Shown piece after piece: positions 8,067 to 16,669 of a DNA stretch of 64,000 bases. Under the pieces are notes generated by a model. It saw only the letters and a program-made list of their open reading frames with translations. It was not told the DNA's origin and searched no databases. Location of the stretch: positions 358,508 to 422,507 of the forward strand of contig NZ_FNFB01000003.1 of the NCBI RefSeq assembly GCF_900100395.1, written 5' to 3'. The first letter of the stretch is position 1; the number at the start of each line of letters is the position of its first letter. Source of the stretch: Nonomuraea maritima (GTDB lineage: Bacteria > Actinomycetota > Actinomycetes > Streptosporangiales > Streptosporangiaceae). A program made the position numbers and the translations under genes.

Positions 8067-8681
8067 GTGAACGCGTCTGATGTGTCCTGGGGAGCGCCGC
8101 GCGCCGAGCGCGCCGACGCGGCGCGCAACCGGCGACTGCTGCTCGCCACGGCCCGTGAGATGCTCGCCGAATCCGGCCCCGACCGCCTCACGATGGACGC
8201 CCTCGCCGAACGCTCGGGGCTCGGCAAGGGCACCGTGTTCCGCCGCTTCGGCACCCGCGCCGGCATCTTCCAGGCGCTGCTCGACGACAGCGAGCGCGGC
8301 TTCCAGGAGCAGGTGCTGTCCGGCCCGCCGCCACTGGGCCCTGACGCCCCGCCGCGCGAGCGGCTGATCGCCTACGGCCAGGCCCGCATCCGGTTCCTGC
8401 TGGAGCACCGGGAGATCGCGCGCCACAGCATCGACGGCCGCCAGAACGTTCCCACCGGCACGCAGACGCCGCTGTCGCGCGCCCACATCCGGATGCTCCT
8501 CGGCCGGATCCCCCTCGGCGCCGCCGACCTCGATCTCCTCGCGATGCAGCTCACCGCCGCACTCGACGCGCCACTCCTGCTGTACGTGTCGGCGTCCGCC
8601 CTCGACGCCGCCGCCGACAGGGCCGAGCGGCGCCTCACGAGCGGCTGGCGCGACCTCGTCGACCGCGTCTGCCGCCCCTGA
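8067..8681 (+). CDS. TetR/AcrR-family transcriptional repressor
   Basis: The 204-aa protein carries a typical N-terminal TetR helix-turn-helix (LTMDALAERSGLGKGTVFRRFGTRAGIF) followed by a variable helical ligand-binding domain. The GTG at 8067 was chosen because AGGGTGGGG precedes it; in-frame codons further upstream run into the operator region. It is divergent from the LUD gene, so it probably represses that gene and itself in response to a small molecule. Confidence 0.88.
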   Translation: MNASDVSWGAPRAERADAARNRRLLLATAREMLAESGPDRLTMDALAERSGLGKGTVFRRFGTRAGIFQALLDDSERGFQEQVLSGPPPLGPDAPPRERLIAYGQARIRFLLEHREIARHSIDGRQNVPTGTQTPLSRAHIRMLLGRIPLGAADLDLLAMQLTAALDAPLLLYVSASALDAAADRAERRLTSGWRDLVDRVCRP

Positions 8682-8723
8682 CCACGCCGCCCCTGACCGC
8701 GCCGCCCTTGACCGCGCCGCCCT
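8679..8723 (+). repeat. 15-bp tandem repeat starting at the TetR stop codon
   Basis: TGACCACGCCGCCCC (8679), TGACCGCGCCGCCCT (8694) and TGACCGCGCCGCCCT (8709) are head to tail. The unit is a multiple of three and begins with the stop codon, so each copy supplies another in-frame TGA. It looks like slippage duplication; a role as insurance against read-through is possible but unproven. Confidence 0.7.
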
Positions 8724-8786
8724 TGTGCACCGCCCTCGGCGGTCTTGCCGCGGGAGCGGGGCGGGCCGTGTGGAAGGATGTGGCCT

Positions 8787-9335
8787 GTGTCCCGCGCGTC
8801 AGCGGTGCTCCGCCTCTCCAGGGCCGTCGTGTTCGCGACGGCCTGCGGCGCGGTGTCGGTGACCGGACACATCCTGGCCGGCGGGGGTCACGTCCCGTTC
8901 GAGGCCTTCGTCGCCGCGGTGCTGGCCGTGCTCGCTCTGGCGTACGTGATCGACGGGCGCGAACGCGGCCCGGCCGCGGTGCTCGCCGCCACCGTCACCA
9001 CGCAGGCGGTCCTGCACCAGCTCTTCGAGCACCTGGCGCCCGGCCACGTCGCCGGTCACGGGCACACGGCGTCCGGCATGGCGCTCGTCCACCTCACCGT
9101 GGCGGCCCTGACGGCGTGGTGGCTGCACCGCGGCGAGCGCGCGCTGTGGCTGATGCTGCGCCTGTACGGCGCGCCCCGCCCGGTCATCCGCCTCTTCGCC
9201 GCCGCGCCGACCGCCGTGGACACCGGCCCGCGCCCGCCGTCACTGCCGCTCTTCCCGTACGCGGTGCCCGCCGGCGCGGGCCGGATCGTCGCCGCCGCGA
9301 TCACCCGCAGGGGCCCACCGGTCACGTCCCGCTGA
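8787..9335 (+). CDS. Conserved integral membrane protein preceding copC
   Basis: The GTG at 8787 follows GGAAGGA and gives 182 aa. Four or so hydrophobic helices occupy residues 5-125, and the loop GHVAGHGHTASG is His-rich. The C-terminal 60 residues are hydrophilic, Pro/Arg-rich and probably cytoplasmic. Genes of this type are often found next to copC in actinobacteria. With the CopC-domain gene 174 bases downstream, a role in copper handling at the membrane is plausible. I do not recognise a named domain. Confidence 0.7.
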   Translation: MSRASAVLRLSRAVVFATACGAVSVTGHILAGGGHVPFEAFVAAVLAVLALAYVIDGRERGPAAVLAATVTTQAVLHQLFEHLAPGHVAGHGHTASGMALVHLTVAALTAWWLHRGERALWLMLRLYGAPRPVIRLFAAAPTAVDTGPRPPSLPLFPYAVPAGAGRIVAAAITRRGPPVTSR

Positions 9336-9509
9336 CCCTGCCCGTCCCGTCCTTCGACGCCGTCGCGCCGACCGGCGGGCGCGTCGACGCGCCCGCGGCC
9401 GGTCCGCGCTCGGGGGCCGTGGCCAGCGGTTGCCGACAGTCCGCCGGTACGAGTCCGGGCCCCGCATCGCGAGCGGGCCGCCCGGAGAGCCCCCTGGAGA
9501 GAGTTGATC

Positions 9510-10082
9510 ATGAAGTTTCCGTCCTGGCGCCGGTTCGGAGCGGGCCTCGCCACGCTCGCCTGCGCCGCCGTCCTGACCTGGCAGGCCGCGCCGGCGTACG
9601 CCCACGACAGCCTCAAGAGCAGTTCGCCCGCCAAGGACGCGGAGGTCGCCTCCGTGGCGGAGATCGAGCTCGAGTACAACGCGAGCGTGAAGTTCCCGTT
9701 CGTGGTGCTGCACGACGCCGCAGGGAAGGCGATCCCGCTCGACAAGCCACGGCTCGACGGGCCGAAGGTGCTCACCGACGTCCCGCAGCCCCTGGCGCCC
9801 GGCGCGTACGTGATCGGCTGGCGGGTCGTCTCGTCCGACGGGCACCCCATCGAGGGCGAGATCCCCTTCCGCGTCAAGGGCTCCGCCTCCACCCCGTCGT
9901 CCTCCGGCGTGGCCGCCGCACCGGCGGCCACGACACCGTCGCCGGCAGCGGCCGGGACGGAGCCCGGCGTGCCCGCGTGGGTCTGGGGCGGCCTCGCGGT
10001 GCTGATCGTGGTGGGCGCGTGGATCGTGTTCAGGACCTCGCGCCGCACCCCCGGACAGGAGGAGACGGACGCGGACCACTGA
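9510..10082 (+). CDS. copC: CopC-domain copper-resistance protein, membrane anchored
   Basis: The ATG at 9510 follows GGAGAGAG and encodes 190 aa. A signal peptide ends at AYA-HDS, so the mature protein would begin with His32, the usual N-terminal Cu(II) ligand of CopC. The conserved SSDGHPIEGEIPFRV strand supplies the Asp/His pair of the same site. A Ser/Pro/Ala-rich linker (about 130-152) leads to one C-terminal membrane helix (about 155-173) and a short charged tail, the actinobacterial CopC layout without a fused CopD. It should buffer or deliver periplasm-side copper. Confidence 0.88.
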   Translation: MKFPSWRRFGAGLATLACAAVLTWQAAPAYAHDSLKSSSPAKDAEVASVAEIELEYNASVKFPFVVLHDAAGKAIPLDKPRLDGPKVLTDVPQPLAPGAYVIGWRVVSSDGHPIEGEIPFRVKGSASTPSSSGVAAAPAATTPSPAAAGTEPGVPAWVWGGLAVLIVVGAWIVFRTSRRTPGQEETDADH

Positions 10083-10089
10083 CGCGCGC

Positions 10090-10115
10090 CGGCTCCCGGC
10101 GCCTGCCGGGAGCCG
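10090..10115. terminator. Bidirectional hairpin terminator between copC and the LysR gene
   Basis: CGGCTCCCGGC (10090-10100) and GCCGGGAGCCG (10105-10115) form a perfect 11-bp stem with loop GCCT, in the 35-base gap between convergent genes. Flanking GACGC and GCGTC extend it further. There is no U-tract, as usual in actinobacteria. Confidence 0.75.
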
Positions 10116-10117
10116 CG

Positions 10118-11020
10118 TCAGCCGGACTCGGTGAGATCGGTCGAGGCGGCCAGCTCGGTGACCACGTCCAGCAGTCCGTGCAACGCGGGTGAGGTGTTGC
10201 CGGACGACCACACCATCTCTGTGGGCACGAACTCCCCTGCCAGCGGCACGAACACCACGCCGGTGCGCCGGAGATCGCGGGCGGACCTGGCCAGCCGGGT
10301 GATCCCGACACCGGCCGCCACCAGGCCGAGCAGCCCCTGCACGTTAGCGTCCCGCTGGACCACGTCGGGGGTGAACCCCGCCGTACGGAAGGAGCGGTCG
10401 AAGGCGTCGTGCCAGGGCTGCCACGAGCTGCGCGGGGTCAGCACCCACCGTTCGCCGGCCAGCTCGCCCAGCGTCAGCTCGCTCCGCCCGGCGAGCGGAT
10501 GGTCCTCGGGCAGGACGGCGCACACCGGCTCGCTGATCAGCGTCCTGGTCTCCAGGCCGGCCACCAGCGGAGGCCGGGTGAACGCGACGTCGTAGCGGCC
10601 CTTGAGCACGCCCTCGACCAGATCGGCGATCGTCGTCCACTCGGTCGTCAGTCTGATGCCCGGCAGGCGTCGCCGGACGGTCCTGACGATCGGCGGGAGC
10701 AGGTGGTTCGTGGTGGTGGCGAGGAAGGCGAGGCGCAGGCTGCCGACCTCACCGCGTACGGCCCGTGCCACGACGTTGACCGCTTCGTCGGCCCGGTCGA
10801 GCACCGCGCGCGCCTCGGGCAGGAACAGCGCGCCGATGGCGGTCAGGCTGGTGCCCCGGGTGTCGCGGTCGAACAGCTTCGCGCCCAGCATGCGCTCCAG
10901 CAGCGCGATCTGCTGCGACAGCGACTGCTGGCTGACCAGGAGCCGTTCGGCGGCCCGGGTGTAGCTCGACTCCTCGGCTACGGCGACGAAGTACCTCAGC
11001 TGCCGAAGGTCGGGACTCAC
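10118..11020 (-). CDS. LysR-family transcriptional regulator
   Basis: A 300-aa protein of standard LysR length. The N-terminus (LRQLRYFVAVAEESSYTRAAERLLVSQ..) is the canonical winged helix-turn-helix, followed by a linker helix and a periplasmic-binding-protein-like effector domain from about residue 90. It is divergent from the SDR gene at 11122 with about 100 bases between them, the usual arrangement for a LysR protein that activates its neighbour and represses itself. The inducer is unknown. Confidence 0.92.
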   Translation of the reverse strand: MSPDLRQLRYFVAVAEESSYTRAAERLLVSQQSLSQQIALLERMLGAKLFDRDTRGTSLTAIGALFLPEARAVLDRADEAVNVVARAVRGEVGSLRLAFLATTTNHLLPPIVRTVRRRLPGIRLTTEWTTIADLVEGVLKGRYDVAFTRPPLVAGLETRTLISEPVCAVLPEDHPLAGRSELTLGELAGERWVLTPRSSWQPWHDAFDRSFRTAGFTPDVVQRDANVQGLLGLVAAGVGITRLARSARDLRRTGVVFVPLAGEFVPTEMVWSSGNTSPALHGLLDVVTELAASTDLTESG

Positions 11021-11121
11021 AAGAAAAGCCTACAACTGTGACAAGAAGCAGGTGTTGGACGGCTCCGCTGCGCCACCACCACCATTGACCTCGGCAAACA
11101 CCACGTTTGAAGGGGTAGGGA

Positions 11122-11961
11122 ATGACGAGCGAAACGCAGGGCCGCGTCTGGTTGATCACCGGTTGCTCGACCGGGTTCGGGCGCGAGATGGCGCTGGCCG
11201 CGCTGGCCGCCGGCGACCGGGTCATGGCCACCGCACGGCGTCCGGAGACGCTGGCCGACCTGGTGGAGATCGGCGGCGACCGGGTCGGCACGGCGGCGCT
11301 GGACGTCACGGACCCGGACTCCGTCCAGGCCGCGGCGCGGGCGACGCTGGCGGCGTTCGGACGCGTCGACGTCCTCGTGAACAACGCGGGGTTCACCATG
11401 ATCGGGGCCGTCGAGGAGACCTCGATGGAGCAGTTGCGGTCGCTGATGGAGGTCAACTTCTTCGGGGCCGCGGAGGTCACCAAGGCGATCGTGCCCCTGA
11501 TGCGCGAGCAGGGCAGCGGGACGATCGTGCAGATGAGTTCCCTGGGCGGCCGGATGGTCTACCCGGGGCTGGGCGGCTACGACGCCGCCAAGCACGCGCT
11601 CGAGGCTTTCAGCGAGGCGCTGTCGAGTGAACTGGCGCCCCTGGGTGTGCGGGTCCTGCTGGTGGAACCGGGCATGTTCCGTACGAAGATCACCAACAAC
11701 ATGGTGCTGGCTCCGGAGAACCCGGCCTACGAGGCCAGCTCAGGTGGTCTCCGGCAGATGGTCGCGGAGATCGCGGGCAAGGAGCCGGGCGACCCGGCGA
11801 AGGGCGCCGCCGCCGTGCTCAAGGTGCTCGACGCCGACAACCCGCCGCTCCGCATCGTCCTCGGCGGCGACGCGGTCGACGCGCTGCGCGCCCACCACGA
11901 GGCTCTGCTGGCCGACATGGTCACGTGGGAGCCGCTCAGCCGCTCCACGGCGATCGCCTGA
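11122..11961 (+). CDS. Short-chain dehydrogenase/reductase (classical SDR)
   Basis: 279 aa; the ATG lies behind GAAGGGGTAGGG. The NAD(P) motif TGCSTGFG (residues 13-20), NNAG and the catalytic Tyr-Lys pair YDAAK are all present, as is the Ser in MSSLGG. The R following the first beta strand region (ATARRP) suggests NADP(H) preference. It is probably controlled by the divergent LysR protein and is followed by a second SDR gene across a strong hairpin. Substrate unknown. Confidence 0.9.
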   Translation: MTSETQGRVWLITGCSTGFGREMALAALAAGDRVMATARRPETLADLVEIGGDRVGTAALDVTDPDSVQAAARATLAAFGRVDVLVNNAGFTMIGAVEETSMEQLRSLMEVNFFGAAEVTKAIVPLMREQGSGTIVQMSSLGGRMVYPGLGGYDAAKHALEAFSEALSSELAPLGVRVLLVEPGMFRTKITNNMVLAPENPAYEASSGGLRQMVAEIAGKEPGDPAKGAAAVLKVLDADNPPLRIVLGGDAVDALRAHHEALLADMVTWEPLSRSTAIA

Positions 11962-11993
11962 CAGCCGTTCTCGGGCGGGCCACCGCCCCGACC

Positions 11994-12027
11994 GCGCATG
12001 CCTCGCCCGGGGGCGCGAGGCATGCGC
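11994..12027 (+). terminator. 13-bp perfect hairpin between the two SDR genes
   Basis: GCGCATGCCTCGC (11994-12006) and GCGAGGCATGCGC (12015-12027) pair perfectly round an 8-base loop. It lies 32 bases after the first SDR stop and 30 bases before the second SDR start, so it may partly terminate the first message or stabilise its 3' end. Confidence 0.6.
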
Positions 12028-12057
12028 AGACCCCTTCTTGAGGAGAAATTTCGCGAC

Positions 12058-13059
12058 ATGTCCAGTCCACAACAGCCGATCGGCTCCGGGTTCGACGCCG
12101 CGTCGACCGCCGCCGAAGTGATCAAGGGAACGGACCTCACGGGCACCACCGCGGTCGTCACCGGCGGCCACTCCGGCCTCGGCCTGGAAACCACCCGTGC
12201 CCTGTGCTCCGCCGGCGCCACCGTGGTCGTCCCGGCGCGCTTCCCTGACCGTGCTCGCGCCATGCTGGCGGGGATCGACGGCGTCGAGATCGAGCAGCTC
12301 GACCTGATGGACCCGGCCTCGATCGACGCGTTCGCCGACAGGTTCCTCGCCACCGGACGTCCGCTGCCCATCCTCGTCAACAGCGCGGGGATCCAGAACG
12401 TACCGCTGACACGCGACGCCCGCGGGTACGAGGCGCAGTTCGCCACGAACCACCTCGGACACTTCCAGCTCACCACCCGGCTCTGGCCCGCCCTGCGCCA
12501 GGCGGAGGGCGCGCGGGTGGTCACGGTCTCGGCCTGGGCGCACCACCTGTCGCCCGTGGTCTTCGACGACCCGAACTTCCACCGGCGCGAGTACGACGGC
12601 TGGCTCGGCTACGGCCAGTCCAAGACCGCCAACATCCTGTTCACCGTCGGGCTGGACCGGAGGGGCGAGGCCGCCGGCATCCGCGGCTTCTCCCTGCACC
12701 CGGGCCTCATCATCGGCACGAACCTCAGCCCGTGGACCACTCCGGAGTTCCTGCGGACGAACGGCCTCGTCGACGAGCACGGCGAGCGCGTCGTCGACCC
12801 GTACTCGGGCCGCAAGACCGCCGGGCAGGGGGCGTCCACCATCGTCTGGTGCGCCACCGCCCAGCAGCTCGAGGGCATGGGCGGGGTCTACTGCGAGAAC
12901 AACGAGGTCTCCCCGGTGCTCACCTCGCACGACGAGAACCTCGACATGATGGTGGGCCGCGTGGAGACGCCCGTGGGCGTGATGCCCTACGCCGTCGACC
13001 CGGATCTCGCCGACCGCCTGTGGGACCTGAGCGAACAGCTGACCGGTCACACGGTGTAG
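12058..13059 (+). CDS. Short-chain dehydrogenase, retinol-dehydrogenase/WW-oxidoreductase-like
   Basis: The ATG at 12058 sits behind TTGAGGAGAAA and gives 333 aa; an upstream in-frame ATG at 11998 lies inside the hairpin and is rejected. The motifs TGGHSGLG, NSAG (for NNAG), NHLGHFQLT and YGQSK are those of the larger light-dependent protochlorophyllide/retinol-dehydrogenase-like SDRs. The protein may act on a lipophilic or aromatic carbonyl. It is encoded just after another SDR and could share its LysR control by read-through. Confidence 0.9.
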   Translation: MSSPQQPIGSGFDAASTAAEVIKGTDLTGTTAVVTGGHSGLGLETTRALCSAGATVVVPARFPDRARAMLAGIDGVEIEQLDLMDPASIDAFADRFLATGRPLPILVNSAGIQNVPLTRDARGYEAQFATNHLGHFQLTTRLWPALRQAEGARVVTVSAWAHHLSPVVFDDPNFHRREYDGWLGYGQSKTANILFTVGLDRRGEAAGIRGFSLHPGLIIGTNLSPWTTPEFLRTNGLVDEHGERVVDPYSGRKTAGQGASTIVWCATAQQLEGMGGVYCENNEVSPVLTSHDENLDMMVGRVETPVGVMPYAVDPDLADRLWDLSEQLTGHTV

Positions 13060-13064
13060 CCGAT

Positions 13065-13096
13065 CGATTGGTGCACTAATCGTTGGTGTACGATGC
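13065..13096. promoter_or_regulatory. 18-bp palindrome upstream of the truncated haemoglobin gene
   Basis: CGATTGGTGCACTAATCG (13065-13082) is palindromic except for one mismatched pair. It overlaps ATCGTTGGTGTACGAT, whose ends ATCGT and ACGAT are inverted. The element begins six bases after the SDR stop and is the likely operator or promoter region for the gene at 13204. Confidence 0.4.
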
Positions 13097-13203
13097 GGTT
13101 CGCGTACTCCGTTGACCGGCCCGGATGCGCCTGATGTCCCGTACGGGGGCCGGTCGAGCGGGGGCGGCCCGCGAGTGATTCCGACCGAAGCAGGTGACGC
13201 GAG

Positions 13204-13596
13204 ATCGAACCCGCGACCGACAGCCCGGCGACCTTCTACGAGGCGGCCGGGGGCGAGGAGTTCTTCCGCCGGCTGGTCCGCCGCTTCTACGAGGGCGTGG
13301 CGGGCGACCCGCTGCTGCGCGCCATGTACCCGGAGGAGGACCTCGGTCCTGCGGAGGAGCGCATGAGGCTCTTCCTCATGCAGTACTGGGGCGGCCCCCG
13401 CACCTACGGCGAGCGGCGTGGCCATCCACGCCTGCGCATGCGCCACGCGCCGTTCCACGTGGACCTCGCCGCGCATGACGCCTGGCTCCGTCACATGCGC
13501 GCCGCCGTCGAGGAGTCACACCTGCCACCGCACCTCGAACGACAGCTCTGGGACTACCTCTCCTCGTCGGCCGCGGCGATGATCAACGCTCGCTGA
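13204..13596 (+). CDS. glbO: Group II truncated haemoglobin (trHbO/GlbO) with a non-standard start
   Basis: The reading frame matches O-type truncated haemoglobins: TFYEAAGGEEFF, RFYEGVAGDPLLRAMYPEEDLGPAE, FLMQYWGGP, and RGHPRLRMRHAPF with the proximal His, then AWLRHM carrying the group II Trp G8. Such proteins bind O2 or NO and protect against oxidative stress. No ATG, GTG or TTG is available: the frame has a TGA at 13195-13197 and the first residues needed begin at 13204 with ATC, eight bases after AGGTGA. A GTG at 13297 would delete the first helices. Either ATC is used, or an indel has separated the start. The length of 130 aa is normal. Confidence 0.85.
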   Translation: MEPATDSPATFYEAAGGEEFFRRLVRRFYEGVAGDPLLRAMYPEEDLGPAEERMRLFLMQYWGGPRTYGERRGHPRLRMRHAPFHVDLAAHDAWLRHMRAAVEESHLPPHLERQLWDYLSSSAAAMINAR

Positions 13597-13599
13597 CGC

Positions 13600-13649
13600 G
13601 GGAAAGGGGCGAGGCGCGTCGTCCGAACGACGCGCCTCGCCCCTTTCCC
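13600..13649. terminator. 23-bp perfect bidirectional hairpin terminator
   Basis: Arms 13600-13622 (begins GGGAAAGGGGCGAGG) and 13627-13649 are perfectly complementary round the loop CCGA. It lies between the convergent haemoglobin and antiporter genes and should end transcription from both sides. Confidence 0.85.
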
Positions 13650-13658
13650 GGTCGTGCG

Positions 13659-14819
13659 TCAGGCCCGCTTGGCGATGGCCGTGATGAACGGCTGCACCAG
13701 CTTGGCGGCCAGCGGACCGAAGGCCGCCAGGATGAGGACGTACGCCGCCGCCAGCGCGCCCAGGTCGGGGTGCGCTCCCGCACCCACCGCCAGGCCGGCG
13801 ATGACGATGTTGAACTCGCCGCGCGGGATCATCGCGATACCCGCGCGGGCCTGGCCCGCCTTGGCGATGCCGGCCCGTTTGGCGGCGTACGCGCCGGTCA
13901 GCAACTTCGTGATCATGCTGACCAGGGCCAGCAGGGCGGCCAGGCCGGCCACCGGCAGGATCTTGCCCGGGTCGGTCTGGAGTCCGAAGAACACGAAGAA
14001 AACCGCCGCGAACAGGTCGCGCAGCGGCGCGAGCAACGCCTGCGCCTCGTGGGCCAGCTGGCCGGACAGCGCGATCCCCACGAGGAACGCGCCGACGGCG
14101 GCCGACACCTGCAGCTGCTGGGCCAGGCCCGCGACCAGCAGGGCGAGGCCCACGACCTTGAGCAGCAGCACCTCGTTGTTGGGGCTCGACACGAAGGCCT
14201 CGATGAAGCGCCCGAACTTCAGGGCGACCACGAGGACGACGCTCACGGTCGCCAGTGCGATGCCCACCGCGATGGCGCCGCTCACCAGGCTCAGCCCGGC
14301 GAGCACCGTCGTCAGCACGGGGAGGTAGACCGCCATCGTGAGGTCCTCGAAGACCAGCAGCGACAGCACCGTCGGCGTCTCCCGGTTACCGATCCATCCG
14401 AGGTCGGAAAGGACCTTCGCCGTGATACCCGACGAGGTGGCGTACGTCACGCCCGCCATGGCCACGGCCGCCACCGGACCCCAGCCCAGCAACAGCGCGC
14501 AGATCGCGCCGGGGGCCGCGTTCAGCACCAGGTCGACGATGCCGGCCCGGGCGTTGCTGGTGAGGCTCGTCACGAGCTCGTCAGCGTTGTACTCCAGGCC
14601 GAGTGTGAGCAACAGCAGGATGACGCCCAGTTCCGCGCCTACCGAGATGAAGTCCTCGCTGGTGGCCAGGGGCAGCACGCCACCCGTGCCGAACGCCAGC
14701 CCGGCGATGAGGTAGAGCGGGATCGGGGAGATGCCGACGCGCAACGCGAGCGCGCCGAGCACGCCCAAGCCGAGGACGACAGCACCGAACTCAAGAAAAA
14801 TGATCGCGGTATGGTGCAC
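13659..14819 (-). CDS. CPA2-family cation:proton antiporter (KhtU-like)
   Basis: The 386-aa protein has about 12 hydrophobic helices and the Na+/H+ exchanger (CPA2) pattern, including the GLEYNADEL loop and the conserved SVGAELGVILLLLTLGLE segment. The soluble TrkA-C subunit is encoded separately eight bases upstream, as in the Bacillus KhtTU K+/H+ antiporter, rather than fused. The pair probably expels K+ in exchange for protons under alkaline, salt or electrophile stress. The start is GTG at 14819. Confidence 0.88.
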   Translation of the reverse strand: MHHTAIIFLEFGAVVLGLGVLGALALRVGISPIPLYLIAGLAFGTGGVLPLATSEDFISVGAELGVILLLLTLGLEYNADELVTSLTSNARAGIVDLVLNAAPGAICALLLGWGPVAAVAMAGVTYATSSGITAKVLSDLGWIGNRETPTVLSLLVFEDLTMAVYLPVLTTVLAGLSLVSGAIAVGIALATVSVVLVVALKFGRFIEAFVSSPNNEVLLLKVVGLALLVAGLAQQLQVSAAVGAFLVGIALSGQLAHEAQALLAPLRDLFAAVFFVFFGLQTDPGKILPVAGLAALLALVSMITKLLTGAYAAKRAGIAKAGQARAGIAMIPRGEFNIVIAGLAVGAGAHPDLGALAAAYVLILAAFGPLAAKLVQPFITAIAKRA

Positions 14820-14827
14820 CCGCGGTC

Positions 14828-15310
14828 CTACCCGTCTGCCAGGATGTCGGCCACCTCGGCCGTGCTGTCCTCGCTGCCGACGACCACGACCACATCACCT
14901 GTGCGGAACACGAAATCTGGACCGGGGCTGGCGAACACCTGCTCACCGCGGACCACGGCCACGACGGACGCGCTCGTACGCGTACGCACCCGGGCGTCGC
15001 CCATGGGGCGGCCGACGTAGGGGGAGCCGGCGGGGATCGGCAGCTGCACGCTCATCAGTCCCGCCACCTGCTGGTGGAGCTGGTTGAGGCGCTGCACGAT
15101 GCGCGGCGCGCCGAGCAGCTCGGCGAGCGCGTCGGCCTCCTCGTCGTTGAGCTTGACCACGTGGCAGACCGCGTCGGGGTCATCTGCGTCGTAGATCACC
15201 AGATCGCGGCGGCCCGTGCGGTGGGAGATGACACCCACCCGCTGTCCTTTCCGCGTGGTGAAATCGTGCCGTAGCCCGATCCCCGGCAGCGCTGTCTGTT
15301 CGACCTCCAC
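14828..15310 (-). CDS. TrkA-C domain regulatory subunit (KhtT-like) of the K+/H+ antiporter
   Basis: 160 aa. The N-terminal part (LPGIGLRHDFTTRKGQRVGVISHRTGRRDLVIYD) matches the KhtT N-terminal domain, and the last 75 residues form an RCK-C (TrkA-C) nucleotide-binding domain ending FRTGDVVVVVGSEDSTAEV. KhtT-type subunits sense cyclic di-AMP or nucleotides and gate the membrane partner. It is the first gene of a two-gene operon with the antiporter (eight-base gap). The start is GTG at 15310. Confidence 0.88.
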   Translation of the reverse strand: MEVEQTALPGIGLRHDFTTRKGQRVGVISHRTGRRDLVIYDADDPDAVCHVVKLNDEEADALAELLGAPRIVQRLNQLHQQVAGLMSVQLPIPAGSPYVGRPMGDARVRTRTSASVVAVVRGEQVFASPGPDFVFRTGDVVVVVGSEDSTAEVADILADG

Positions 15311-15490
15311 CTATCCCACCTGTCCAGAGCGGCATATTTCCGGACACCTTACCAACGGAATACCCATTCAAAGTCCAGCCGATGCCTGCGCGAGGGACTT
15401 TTCGGGTACGAGGCACCTTCGGGCATGCCGAAGATCAATGTGGTGGAAAGGCCGGGTATACCGGAGGTTCGGGACCTCGGAAGAGGACGG

Positions 15491-16669
15491 TCAGCGGCCC
15501 TCGGCCACGAGGGCGAGGGCCTGACGGGCGATCTCCCATTCCTCGTCCGTGGGGATCACCAGCACCGCCGCCTCGGCCCCCGGAGGCGACACCGCGCGCT
15601 CCTGCCGGGAGCCCGACTCGTTGAGCCGCCGCTCCACGACGAGGCCGAGCCGCTCCAGACCCGCGAGCGACTCGGCCCGCGTGGCGGCGTCGTTCTCGCC
15701 CACGCCGCCGGTGAACACCACGGCGTCCACCCGGCCGAGCAGCGCGTAGTAGGCGCCGACGTACTTGCGGATGCGCCGCGTGTAGACGGCCAGCGCGAGG
15801 CGGGCCTCGGCGTCGTCGCGGGCGCGCACCTCGCGCATGTCGCCGCTGCCGGCCAGCGCGTGCAGGCCGCCCTCGCGGCTGAGCGCCAGCTCGGTGTGCT
15901 CGGCGTCCAGGCCCCGCACGCGGGAGAGGTAACCGGCCAGCGCCGGGTCGACGTCGCCGGAACGGGTGCCCATGACCAGCCCCTCCAGCGGGGTCAGCCC
16001 CATGGACGTGTCGAGGCTGCGCCCGCCGGACAGCGCGGTCGCGGAGGCGCCGTTGCCCAGGTGCAGCACGATGAGGTTCAGCTCGGCGGGGTCGCGGCCG
16101 AGGAAGGCGGCGGCGCGGCCGGACACGTACGCGCAGGAGGTGCCGTGGAACCCGAAACGCCGCACCCCCCACTCGCGCGGCACCGCGTACGTGTACGCCT
16201 CCGGCGGCAACGTCAGGTGGAACGCGGTGTCGAACACCGCCACCTGCGGCACCCCGGCGAACGCGGCGCGCGCCACCCGGATGCCCACGAGGTTCACCGG
16301 GTTGTGCAGCGGCGCAAGCGGGGCCAGCTCCTCGATCGCGGCGATCACGCCGTCGTCGACCAGCACGGCCCGGTCGAACCGGTCGCCGCCGTGCACCACC
16401 CGGTGCCCGACCGCGACCGGGTCCAGCTCGGGCCCCGCGTCCCGGAAGGTCGCCATGACGGCGGACAATGCCTCGCCGTGATCGGCGAAGCGGCGCCGCC
16501 GCTCGTACGGCGGGGCGTCGCCCACGTGGTGGACGAGGCGTCCCTGCTCCTCGCCGATGCGCTCGACCAGCCCGCGCGCGGGCCGCTCGCGGGTGCGCAT
16601 GTCCACGAGCTCGTACTTGACGGACGAGGAGCCGGTGTTCAGGACGAGGATGCGGCCGGCCATGTCCAC
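15491..16669 (-). CDS. ackA: Acetate kinase
   Basis: 392 aa with complete active-site signatures: [10 protein letters not shown] near the N-terminus, [26 protein letters not shown], and [19 protein letters not shown]. It interconverts acetyl phosphate plus ADP with acetate plus ATP. The GTG at 16669 is chosen over the ATG six bases later because GGAG lies eight bases before the GTG. It overlaps the 3' end of the phosphoketolase gene by 31 bases, so the two are translationally coupled and acetyl phosphate made by the phosphoketolase is turned directly into ATP and acetate. Confidence 0.95.
   Translation of the reverse strand: MDMAGRILVLNTGSSSVKYELVDMRTRERPARGLVERIGEEQGRLVHHVGDAPPYERRRRFADHGEALSAVMATFRDAGPELDPVAVGHRVVHGGDRFDRAVLVDDGVIAAIEELAPLAPLHNPVNLVGIRVARAAFAGVPQVAVFDTAFHLTLPPEAYTYAVPREWGVRRFGFHGTSCAYVSGRAAAFLGRDPAELNLIVLHLGNGASATALSGGRSLDTSMGLTPLEGLVMGTRSGDVDPALAGYLSRVRGLDAEHTELALSREGGLHALAGSGDMREVRARDDAEARLALAVYTRRIRKYVGAYYALLGRVDAVVFTGGVGENDAATRAESLAGLERLGLVVERRLNESGSRQERAVSPPGAEAAVLVIPTDEEWEIARQALALVAEGR

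Noticed and set aside
8679..8723. CRISPR-like array
   Set aside because: Units are contiguous 15-mers without spacers.
11998..12057. Upstream ATG for the second SDR gene
   Set aside because: It lies within the 13-bp hairpin and adds residues unlike the family; the ATG at 12058 has a GAGGAG site.
13194..13478. GTG-started frame at the haemoglobin locus
   Set aside because: It encodes Arg/Gly-rich shadow sequence; the conserved haemoglobin residues lie in the neighbouring frame.
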